Shown piece after piece: positions 26,452 to 33,289 of a stretch of DNA of 64,000 bases; position 1 is the stretch's first letter; the number at the start of each line of letters is the position of its first letter. Source of the stretch: an uncultured Porphyromonas sp. (GTDB taxonomy: Bacteria > Bacteroidota > Bacteroidia > Bacteroidales > Porphyromonadaceae); NCBI RefSeq assembly GCF_902489635.1, contig NZ_CABUAN010000003.1:1-64000 (forward strand). The letters run 5' to 3'. Under the pieces are notes generated by a model. The model was not told the DNA's origin and did no database searches. It saw only the letters and a program-made list of their open reading frames with translations. Position numbers and translations under genes: made by a program.

Positions 26452-27456
26452 TTAGTCTACACGGCAAACCGCCGCGTCGTCAAAGCCACGCATATTATTC
26501 ATAAAGGCAACGGCCGACTGAACAATCGGATAAGCAACAAGTGCTCCCGTACCCTCACCGAGGCGCATGCCGAGCGACAAGATAGCCTCTCCGCCTAGGT
26601 AGTCGATCATCGCTTGGTGTCCTGGCTCTTCGGAGGTGTGAGCGAAGAGTACATTGTCCACAATACGTGGCTCCATCTCGTGTGCCACCATAAAGGCTGA
26701 GGTAGCGATCACTCCATCCGCTAGGATCAGCATACCTCGCTTGTATGCCTCTAGGACACCACCACAGATAGCAGCAATCTCTAGTCCACCCATCTGCGAC
26801 AATAGCTCCATAGGACTTTGCGGATTGTAGCATGCAGCCACCGCCTCGAGCACCTTCGCCTTATGTTCTAGCCCTGAGCCACGCAGCCCCGAGCCTGGGC
26901 CAATGATCGAGGCGATAGAGCGTCCCGTAATCTTGTGTAGGATCAGCGTCGCTGGCGAAGTATTGCCGATACCCATCTCGCCAAAAGCGATCACATTAGA
27001 CCCACGCTCCGCCTCTTGCGTCACACACTGAGCTCCGATTAGCATCGCTTCAGCACACTCCTCGGTCGTCATAGCCGGCTCGTGAAGCATATTGCGGGTG
27101 CCGTGCATCACCTTAGCCGACTCGATACGACAAGCCTCAGGGAAGTCGTAGTCGACACCCACATCTATGACACGCAGGCGAAAGCCATTTTGCCTAGCCA
27201 AGACACTACAAGCCCCGCCGCCCGAGACAAAGTTGATGCATTGCTGCCACGTGATCTCCTTAGGACATGGACTCACGCCCTCCTCGACGATCCCATGATC
27301 TGCAGCCAGCACCAGCAGCACAGGGTCGATCAGCTGAGGCGTCACGCTATGCTGTATCATGCCCACCTTGTAGGCGATGCGCTCTAGCTGCCCCAGCGAA
27401 CCCTTTGGCTTTGTGCGGCTGTCGATCCGCTCTTGTAGTTCCTCCTCAAAAGTCAT
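26452..27456 (-). CDS. cobT: Nicotinate-nucleotide-dimethylbenzimidazole phosphoribosyltransferase
   Basis: Makes alpha-ribazole phosphate, activating the lower ligand base of cobalamin. The 334-residue protein shows TKPKGSLGQLERIA near the start, VLAADHGIVEEGVSP, NFVSGGGACSVLA, EMGIGNTSPATLIL and the C-terminal GMRLGEGTGALVAYPIV bearing the catalytic Glu region. It starts 6 bp after the CobU fusion gene. Confidence 0.93.
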   Translation of the reverse strand: MTFEEELQERIDSRTKPKGSLGQLERIAYKVGMIQHSVTPQLIDPVLLVLAADHGIVEEGVSPCPKEITWQQCINFVSGGGACSVLARQNGFRLRVIDVGVDYDFPEACRIESAKVMHGTRNMLHEPAMTTEECAEAMLIGAQCVTQEAERGSNVIAFGEMGIGNTSPATLILHKITGRSIASIIGPGSGLRGSGLEHKAKVLEAVAACYNPQSPMELLSQMGGLEIAAICGGVLEAYKRGMLILADGVIATSAFMVAHEMEPRIVDNVLFAHTSEEPGHQAMIDYLGGEAILSLGMRLGEGTGALVAYPIVQSAVAFMNNMRGFDDAAVCRVD

Positions 27457-27462
27457 ATCTCT

Positions 27463-28533
27463 CTATAAATCTGAAATTAGTTCCGTCCGCAAAGCTCTGC
27501 CAGAGACCATCAGGTAAGCTTCATCTGCCGTGGCAGAGATATATTGGTTGACCCACCCCTGCAGATCTACGAAAGCTCGTGAACTCGCATCGGAAGCGTG
27601 CAGACTCATACCGATCTCGTTGCTCACCACGATGAGCGTATCCGCCTCGCTGTGATGCAGCAACTGCTGCCACTCACGACGCGCCTCGCTGAGCGAAGCC
27701 TCTGCGTCAAACTCCAGGTCACTGTAGATATTCGTCAGCCACAGCGTCACGCAGTCTATCAATACGATACGCCCTGCTATCTGCGTCTGGCTCAGGTAGC
27801 GCGGCTCCTCGATAGTAGTCCACTCAGGTCCTCGATCCGCTTGGTGACGCGCTATGCGACGCTCGAAATCCTCGTCCCAGTGACGCGCCGTAGCAAGGTA
27901 GATCGGCCGGTCAGAGAGCGAGCGCGCCAGTCGCTGGGCGTAGCCACTCTTGCCACTGCGCTGCCCCCCAGAGATGTAGACCACTCGCGGACGCTTGCAG
28001 AGCTTGCCATCCTCATATAGACGGTAGTCCCCATTGGGTAGGAAAGTGATCTCCTCCACCTTGTCTAGCGGACCTCCCTGTAGCAAAGCCTCTAGCACCC
28101 TCATGGTAAAGCCGTGCCCCATGAGCAGTACCAGATCCTCCTCATTGTTATGCTTTTGCCTTAAGTCGTGCAACAAGCTCTGCAGACGCTCCGCAATAGC
28201 CTCCACCGTCTCGATCTCGTGTGGCTCCTCCTCTAGCGGCGGAATCTCGACAAAGGGGCGCCCCTCCCATCGTCCGAAGGCACGCTCGCGCAGTCGCTCA
28301 TCCAGCACCAGAGGTGCCTTGCAGCCACTCGACGACATCATCAGCTCAGCCGAGCGGCGTGCCCGTAGCTGATCACTACTATATATATGTGTGATGGGGC
28401 ATCCCTTCAGTCTGTCCCCCAACTGTAGACATTGCGCCACCCCTCGTCGGGTCAGCGTGCCAGCTGTCTGCCCCTGACAGATAGAGCGCAAGTTCTCCTC
28501 CGTCTCTCCGTGACGTGCTATAAGCAATCGCAT
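27463..28533 (-). CDS. cobU: Histidine phosphatase / CobU adenosylcobinamide kinase-guanylyltransferase fusion
   Basis: A 356-residue fusion. Residues 1-180 are a phosphoglycerate-mutase-like phosphatase: RHGETEEN with His8, YSSDQLRARRSAEL, LRERAFGRWEGRPF and MGHGFTM with His140. Residues about 183-356 are CobU: P-loop SGGQRSGKS (188-196), RIARHQADRGPEW with the guanylylated His at about 230, DCVTLWLTN, and the end VVSNEIGMSLHA. CobU phosphorylates adenosylcobinamide and adds GMP. The gene is first in the cobalamin run, behind a -7 box at 28578-28585. Confidence 0.9.
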   Translation of the reverse strand: MRLLIARHGETEENLRSICQGQTAGTLTRRGVAQCLQLGDRLKGCPITHIYSSDQLRARRSAELMMSSSGCKAPLVLDERLRERAFGRWEGRPFVEIPPLEEEPHEIETVEAIAERLQSLLHDLRQKHNNEEDLVLLMGHGFTMRVLEALLQGGPLDKVEEITFLPNGDYRLYEDGKLCKRPRVVYISGGQRSGKSGYAQRLARSLSDRPIYLATARHWDEDFERRIARHQADRGPEWTTIEEPRYLSQTQIAGRIVLIDCVTLWLTNIYSDLEFDAEASLSEARREWQQLLHHSEADTLIVVSNEIGMSLHASDASSRAFVDLQGWVNQYISATADEAYLMVSGRALRTELISDL

Positions 28534-28577
28534 AGATCAGTCTCTAGATTAAAAAGGCTCCTTACAGAAGCCTCATG

Positions 28578-28585
28578 CAAAGGTA
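28578..28585 (-). promoter_or_regulatory. -7 box TACCTTTG for the cobalamin cluster
   Basis: A full TACCTTTG on the minus strand, 45 bp before the first cobalamin gene. No -33 TTG is evident upstream, where repeat mosaic begins. I see no cobalamin riboswitch in this short leader. Confidence 0.55.
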
Positions 28586-28588
28586 GCG

Positions 28589-28745
28589 AATTTAGCGGTT
28601 AGCTATTGGATGTTGGCCGTTGGCTGTTGGCTGTTAGCTGTTAGCTAGACTCACTAGTGCTACTAGTGGCACTAGAGGCACTAGCACTCCGATAGCTCTG
28701 ATGACTCTGATAGCTCTAGCCAAAAGCCAACAGCTAGTGGCCATT
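28589..28745. repeat. Heptamer/nonamer intergenic repeat mosaic between cobU and Ig-like lipoprotein genes
   Basis: Consecutive degenerate 7-bp units (GTTAGCT, ATTGGAT, GTTGGCC, GTTGGCT, GTTAGCT) are followed by 9-bp units (ACTAGTGCT, ACTAGTGGC, ACTAGAGGC, then CCGATAGCT, CTGATGACT, CTGATAGCT) and end in inverted heptamers (AGCCAAA, AGCCAAC). The same vocabulary recurs at several other intergenic sites in this window. Confidence 0.8.
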
Positions 28746-28759
28746 TGCGAGATATTTAT

Positions 28760-28767
28760 TACCTTTG
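28760..28767 (+). promoter_or_regulatory. -7 box TACCTTTG for the exported-protein cluster
   Basis: TACCTTTG lies 40 bp before ATG 28807; spacing to any upstream TTTG is not ideal (a TTTG at 28744 is too close). Confidence 0.5.
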
Positions 28768-28806
28768 GCGGTGTTAAACGACTTCAAAACTTAACCAGAC
28801 ATTCCA

Positions 28807-29568
28807 ATGAAAGCAACTTATCTATCACTCACACTAGCTCTCATCTCGCTAGTCCTCTTTACATCTTGTGGTCCTGATGCCAACAAGCCCACACCCAATG
28901 TAAACAGCATCACCCTCCAGAAGACCGCTGCCACCCTGCAGCCCGGAGAGAAGCTAGAGCTCATCGCCACCGTCTCACCAGCTGATGCTACCGTGACCTT
29001 CTCAACAGACAACCCTGCCGTCGCTACCGTTTGTAAGAAGGGCGTCGTCAAGGCTATAGCTCCTGGCACAGCTACCATCACGGCTCAGGCCGGTGACAAG
29101 AAGGCTACCTGCACCATCACTGTCGTTGAGGGCAAGAACGTTTCCATCTTTAACAAGCTAGATGGCAAGAAGTACCCCTCAGGGAGCACCATTGACTACG
29201 TAGCCACTATAACTAAGGAGGAGGCTGAGTTCTATAGCATAGACCTCCTCTTTAGCGTCATCAAGACGATGAACTACACGGCCGAGCTAACCTTCGACAA
29301 TGAGTTCGATGGATCGATCTGCATAGGACAGTGCCAGATGGTCAAGAAAGTAAAGTCCTATAAGGTTGACGAGCCTGTCGAGTTCACGGCTGATAGCGAG
29401 GAGGGGCCCGTCAAGGAGAAGGGGAATATGACCAGTAATTGGCTCGACTTCGCTCTCTCCACACCAGTTGGTGAGACCTACAAGAACCGCGTCACCGTCA
29501 AGCTCTTCCCTGAGGATGGTAGCGAGACGCTCTCATGGGTAATCAACGTCGCACTCACTGTCAAGTAA
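28807..29568 (+). CDS. Lipoprotein with BIG_2 Ig-like domain
   Basis: A 253-residue lipoprotein: lipobox LFTSC with Cys21. Residues about 34-107 form a bacterial Ig-like domain (ITLQKTAATLQPGEKLELIATVSPADATV, in pieces; then AVATVCKKGVVKAIAPGTATITAQ). The remaining 145 residues form a strand-rich domain I do not recognise (TAELTFDNEFDGSICIG and YKNRVTVKLFPEDG). It starts a run of four exported proteins and ends 29 bp before the TlpA-like gene, so co-transcription is likely. A surface or periplasmic binding role is inferred. Confidence 0.75.
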   Translation: MKATYLSLTLALISLVLFTSCGPDANKPTPNVNSITLQKTAATLQPGEKLELIATVSPADATVTFSTDNPAVATVCKKGVVKAIAPGTATITAQAGDKKATCTITVVEGKNVSIFNKLDGKKYPSGSTIDYVATITKEEAEFYSIDLLFSVIKTMNYTAELTFDNEFDGSICIGQCQMVKKVKSYKVDEPVEFTADSEEGPVKEKGNMTSNWLDFALSTPVGETYKNRVTVKLFPEDGSETLSWVINVALTVK

Positions 29569-29597
29569 CATACACACCTAAATCAACAGACACAGAT

Positions 29598-30092
29598 ATG
29601 AAGCACTTACTAACTATCCTACTATCCCTCATAGTAGTCACCATAGCGCAGGCGCAGCTACCCCAAGTCGAGCTCAAAGATCTACAAAACAACGTAGTCA
29701 ACACGAGCGAGCTGAGCAACGATGGTAAGCCCTTTATCATCTCGTTCTTCGCCACCTGGTGCAAGCCTTGTCTCCGTGAGCTCAAGGCAATACACGAGGA
29801 GTATGTAGACTGGCAGGAGGAGACGGGCGTCAAGCTCATCGCAGTCTCGATCGATGAGGGGCAAAACGCTGACCGCGTCAAGCCGCTTGTTGATGCCCTC
29901 GGCTTTGAGTACGAAGTCTTACTAGATCCTAATGGAGACTTCAAGCGAGCTATGAATGTCAACATGATCCCCCACGTCTTCGTCATCGACGGCAAGGGTC
30001 GTGTCGCATTCTCTCATAGCGGATACACCGAAGGCGGTGAGCAAGAGCTGATCGCTAAGGTGCGTGAGCTACTACAAGACTCTGAAGAGTAA
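29598..30092 (+). CDS. TlpA-like periplasmic thioredoxin
   Basis: A 164-residue exported thioredoxin-fold protein. ATG 29598 starts a signal peptide (MKHLLTILLSLIVVTIAQAQ); a longer in-frame start would overlap the previous gene and hide the signal. The fold is clear: FIISFFATWCKPCLREL with the CxxC redox pair, a cis-Pro loop MIPHVFVIDGKG, and a C-terminal helix. Members reduce disulfides or service cytochromes and other exported Cys proteins. The Omp28-like lipoprotein downstream has CVNCPG, so a redox partner may be encoded close by (inference). Confidence 0.85.
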   Translation: MKHLLTILLSLIVVTIAQAQLPQVELKDLQNNVVNTSELSNDGKPFIISFFATWCKPCLRELKAIHEEYVDWQEETGVKLIAVSIDEGQNADRVKPLVDALGFEYEVLLDPNGDFKRAMNVNMIPHVFVIDGKGRVAFSHSGYTEGGEQELIAKVRELLQDSEE

Positions 30093-30118
30093 CTAGATAA
30101 TTTCATAGCGCAAAGTAA

Positions 30119-30157
30119 GAGGAGAGACCTAGCACCCTAATGCTAGCATCTCTCCTC
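30119..30157 (+). terminator. Hairpin after the TlpA-like gene
   Basis: GAGGAGAGA pairs with TCTCTCCTC, and TAGCA with TGCTA inside, giving a long stem with a small bulge; a weak T-rich flank (TGTTTTG) follows. It may separate the first two genes from the next two. Confidence 0.65.
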
Positions 30158-30238
30158 TGAAATGTTTTGACAAGCTAACCGGCTCTAATCAACGACCTCT
30201 CTTTATTTTTTCAATCCTCTTTATTAGACACTGACTAT

Positions 30239-31969
30239 ATGCGACATACGCTACGCCTCGTACGGCACCTTTGCATACTATCCTGTATGGGTCTCGCTGC
30301 ACTAACGGCCCTCACAGCTCAAAGTGATAGCGAGTGGAAGCCTTGGAACAAGTTCTCTCCCTCCTTTAGCGTGCAGAGCGATATGCTCTTCTCCCTAGAT
30401 AACAAAGCTAATGGGTACAAATCCTGGATGGGCAATAGCTACGTAACAGGGACCCTGCGCAATAACTACCTCGAGCTAGGACTTCGCTACGAAGAGCTAC
30501 TACGCCCCATGCCCGGTCACGAGCCTGAGCAGGGACGCGGTATACCACACCTACACCTCAAGGGCTTCGTAGGTAAGTATGCCGAGGTCACGCTGGGTGA
30601 CTTCTACGATCAGTTTGGATCAGGCATCCTCTTCCGCAGCTATGAGGAGCGTACCTTGGGCATCGACAATGCCGTACGAGGTGTACACGTATCCCTCACC
30701 CCATACGACGGTGTACGACTCAAGGGCTTCACAGGTCAGCAGCGCAACTACTTCGACCGCACCTTCCGCCTCTTCAACAAAGATCGTGGCTTCATATCTG
30801 GTGCTGATGGCGAGCTGGCTATTCACCAGTGGGCACCAGCACTACGAGACAATCAGATGACACTCACACTGGGCGGCTCTTATGTCAACAAGGTCGAGGA
30901 CGATGAGATCATACCCGCAGAGACGCCCGCAGGGATGACAGGCCCCATGCGCCTCAACCTACCCCGTCAGGTGCACGCCTTCGGGGGGCGCGCTAAGTTT
31001 ACGCTCGGGGGATGGGTACTCAATGGCGAGTACGCTTACAAGAGTAGCGACCCCACAGCGACCAACCACTACATCTACTCTCCAGGCTCTGTGGCTATGC
31101 TCTCGACCTCTTACTCACAGCGAGGGCTGAGCCTCTTGCTACAAGCTAAGCGTAGCGAAAACTTCAACTTCCTCTCCGCTCGCTCCACCGTCGGTACGCC
31201 TCTGCATATCAACCACCTGCCAGCCTTTACCGCTAATCACACCTACACTCTCGCTGCGCTCTACCCCTACGCTACACAGCCTGATGGCGAGTGGGCACTG
31301 CAAGGAGATATACGCTATACCATCCCCAGAGGTACCCTGCTAGGTGGTAAGTACGGCACTGGGCTGCGAGTCAACTATGCACATGTCAGAGGTCTCAAGA
31401 GCGTCGCTACAGACCAGCTACCTCTAGGTGCTGAGGAAAGCAAGCTATATGGCACAGACGGATACAAGCACCCCTTCTTCGGTATGGGTGAGCTATACTA
31501 CTCAGACTTCAACTTCGAGCTAAGCAAGAAGTTCTCCCGCACCGTCTCCATGACCTTCGAGTACTACAACCAGATCTACAACCAGCAGGTCGTCGAGGGG
31601 CACGCCATCAATAACCCGCTCGTCTATAGCAACATCTTCGTCCTCGAGGGCAAGTTTAGACTAGCTCCTCGCTACACGCTACGCACCGAGCTGCAGTACC
31701 TATACAGCCGCCAGGCTGAGGGCAGCTGGCTCTTTGGGCTAGCCGAGCTATCCGTAGCACCTAACTGGATGTTCTCTCTATCGGATCAGTACAATATAGA
31801 TGCCACCAAGGAGCACTACTACATGGGCTCACTAACATACGCCAAGGGCAATCACCGCCTACAGCTAGGCTACGGACGCACACGCGCTGGTATCAACTGC
31901 TCAGGTGGCGTATGCCGCTATATGCCCGAGACAAAGGGTATATACCTAAGCTACAACGGGTCCTTCTAA
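30239..31969 (+). CDS. DUF6029 family outer-membrane beta-barrel protein
   Basis: A 576-residue exported protein with a signal peptide ending near LTAQ. Alternating hydrophobic strands continue to the aromatic C-terminus GIYLSYNGSF, typical of an outer-membrane barrel. Recognisable family phrases are YVTGTLRNNYLELGLRYE, VTLGDFYDQFGSGILFRSYEER and NAVRGVHVSLTPYDGVRLKGFTG. The last 25 residues include two Cys (INCSGGVCRYMPETKG). Function unknown; the Omp28-type lipoprotein starts 41 bp later and is probably expressed with it. Confidence 0.75.
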   Translation: MRHTLRLVRHLCILSCMGLAALTALTAQSDSEWKPWNKFSPSFSVQSDMLFSLDNKANGYKSWMGNSYVTGTLRNNYLELGLRYEELLRPMPGHEPEQGRGIPHLHLKGFVGKYAEVTLGDFYDQFGSGILFRSYEERTLGIDNAVRGVHVSLTPYDGVRLKGFTGQQRNYFDRTFRLFNKDRGFISGADGELAIHQWAPALRDNQMTLTLGGSYVNKVEDDEIIPAETPAGMTGPMRLNLPRQVHAFGGRAKFTLGGWVLNGEYAYKSSDPTATNHYIYSPGSVAMLSTSYSQRGLSLLLQAKRSENFNFLSARSTVGTPLHINHLPAFTANHTYTLAALYPYATQPDGEWALQGDIRYTIPRGTLLGGKYGTGLRVNYAHVRGLKSVATDQLPLGAEESKLYGTDGYKHPFFGMGELYYSDFNFELSKKFSRTVSMTFEYYNQIYNQQVVEGHAINNPLVYSNIFVLEGKFRLAPRYTLRTELQYLYSRQAEGSWLFGLAELSVAPNWMFSLSDQYNIDATKEHYYMGSLTYAKGNHRLQLGYGRTRAGINCSGGVCRYMPETKGIYLSYNGSF

Positions 31970-32010
31970 CGCTCCGCCACTTCACTCACACATTTGACTA
32001 TTATATCAAG

Positions 32011-32835
32011 ATGAAACTATATACACGCTATACAATCCTCTCAGCTCTAGCACTGATCCTTATGGTAGCCTGCAAACCTATGCCTGAGAGTGAGCGATTC
32101 ATCCCCAATGAGATCGAGACCACAAAGGGACGATCCGTACTCATTGAGGACTACAGTGGCGTGGGCTGTGTCAACTGCCCAGGTGCTGCCAAAAAAATCT
32201 CCGAGGCGGCCGAGTCGCATGGTGACAAAGTAGTCATCGTAGCTCTACACGGAAGCAATACTGGCATCGGCACACGACCCAAGGAAGACCCCAAGGGTCT
32301 ATACAGCCCCGAGGCAGCCACCTACCTCGAGCGACTTCAGTCAAACTCGCTACCTGCAGCGACCTTTAATCGTCGGCCACTCGCTAGCAACGGAGGCAAG
32401 ACCTATAGCTCCAGCGCTGCACAGTGGCCCGCCGAGATGCAGGCGGTACGCGAGCTTCCACAGCTCTACAAGATAGACCTGCAAGTCTCCGAGAGCAACC
32501 GCAAGGTTACGGCGCAGTGCACCGCTACCGCTCTAGAGGGAGCCGAGGTGGCAACAGATCCAGAGCTATACCTACAGCTCTGGCTCATCGAGGACAACAT
32601 CATAGCTCCACAGCACTTCGCATCAGGACTCAAGGAAGACTACCAGCACAACCACATCTTCCGTCAGACGCTCAACGGCATCGACGGAGAGGCTTACCAA
32701 CTGGGCAAGAGCTACGACAAGACCAGCGCCATCGAGCGAGAGGTCATCAACCCCGACCACTGCTCCGTCGTCGCTATACTCTACGACCACAAGACAGGCG
32801 AGGTCTACGAGGTCGCTAAGGCACCGCTACGGTAA
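32011..32835 (+). CDS. Omp28-related outer-membrane lipoprotein
   Basis: A 274-residue lipoprotein. ATG 32011 gives signal and lipobox LMVAC with Cys21; a longer start inside the barrel gene was rejected. The Omp28 family signature is seen as SVLIEDYSGVGCVNCPGAAKKI, a thioredoxin-like fold with CxxC, followed by VVIVALHGSN and LPAATFNRRP. The C-terminal half is strand-rich. Family members are surface proteins in Porphyromonas. It ends the cluster, with a strong terminator behind it. Confidence 0.8.
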   Translation: MKLYTRYTILSALALILMVACKPMPESERFIPNEIETTKGRSVLIEDYSGVGCVNCPGAAKKISEAAESHGDKVVIVALHGSNTGIGTRPKEDPKGLYSPEAATYLERLQSNSLPAATFNRRPLASNGGKTYSSSAAQWPAEMQAVRELPQLYKIDLQVSESNRKVTAQCTATALEGAEVATDPELYLQLWLIEDNIIAPQHFASGLKEDYQHNHIFRQTLNGIDGEAYQLGKSYDKTSAIEREVINPDHCSVVAILYDHKTGEVYEVAKAPLR

Positions 32836-32878
32836 CCCCCCAGCGACCAACTAGTCAGCTAATACTCCTAAACGAAAC

Positions 32879-32922
32879 GCAGACCATCAAGACACTCATC
32901 CGTCTTGGTGGTCTGCGCTTTT
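32879..32922 (+). terminator. Terminator after the Omp28-like gene
   Basis: GCAGACCATCAAGAC (32879-32893) pairs with 32902-32916 with one G-T pair, followed by GCTTTTG. Confidence 0.85.
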
Positions 32923-32924
32923 GT

Positions 32925-33125
32925 TAGCTATTGGCTGTTAGCTATTGGCTGTTGGCTGTTAGCTGTTAGCTGTTAGCTAGGGGCACTAGTGCTACTAGTG
33001 GCACTAGCTCTCCGATAGCTCTGATCACTCTGATCGCTCCGATGGCTCTGATGGCTCCAATCCGCTCCGACCACTCCGCCCCGCTCCGATTCCTCCGATC
33101 ATTCCGATCACTCTAACTTCTAATC
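32925..33125. repeat. Large heptamer/nonamer repeat mosaic before copA
   Basis: The longest mosaic in the window. It starts with eight or more 7-bp units (GTTAGCT, ATTGGCT, GTTAGCT, ATTGGCT, GTTGGCT, GTTAGCT three times), then 9-bp CACTAGTGG-type units. A long run of (C/T)(C/T)GAT-type 9-bp units follows (CTGATCACT, CTGATCGCT, CCGATGGCT, CTGATGGCT), ending in CACTCCG/CGCTCCG variants. Confidence 0.8.
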
Positions 33126-33257
33126 CGATTTTCTACGTAGAAATTAAAAAGCCAGCCCTTGGAACTCGTATGCACAACGGAATCAGAGCGATAGCATGAC
33201 GACATCCGTACGCACGCAGTACCCCTAGTTTGCAACTCTCTTGCAATTGATTTTCCC

Positions 33258-33265
33258 TACCTTTG
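33258..33265 (+). promoter_or_regulatory. -7 box TACCTTTG for copA
   Basis: TACCTTTG overlaps an in-frame TTG at 33263, so that TTG cannot be the start codon of copA; ATG 33290 leaves a leader of about 20 nt. Confidence 0.6.
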
Positions 33266-33289
33266 CCTATAGAGAAAATACCACTCACT

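Larger units (their letters stand above)
32836..33289. other. Intergenic region between Omp28-like gene and copA
   Basis: It holds the terminator at 32879-32922, the repeat mosaic at 32925-33125 and a leader with a -7 box at 33258-33265. No gene or RNA is seen. Confidence 0.7.

Noticed and set aside
28534..28806. Cobalamin riboswitch upstream of the cobalamin cluster
   Set aside because: The leader before cobU is about 45 nt from a promoter box, and no B12-box-like sequence is visible; the rest is short-repeat mosaic.
31912..32010. Longer N-terminus for the Omp28-like protein
   Set aside because: It would overlap the DUF6029 gene and place the lipoprotein signal internally; ATG 32011 restores a proper lipobox.
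32925..33125. CRISPR array in the repetitive intergenic DNA
   Set aside because: Units are 7 or 9 bp, degenerate and contiguous; there are no 25-40 bp repeats with unique spacers and no cas genes.
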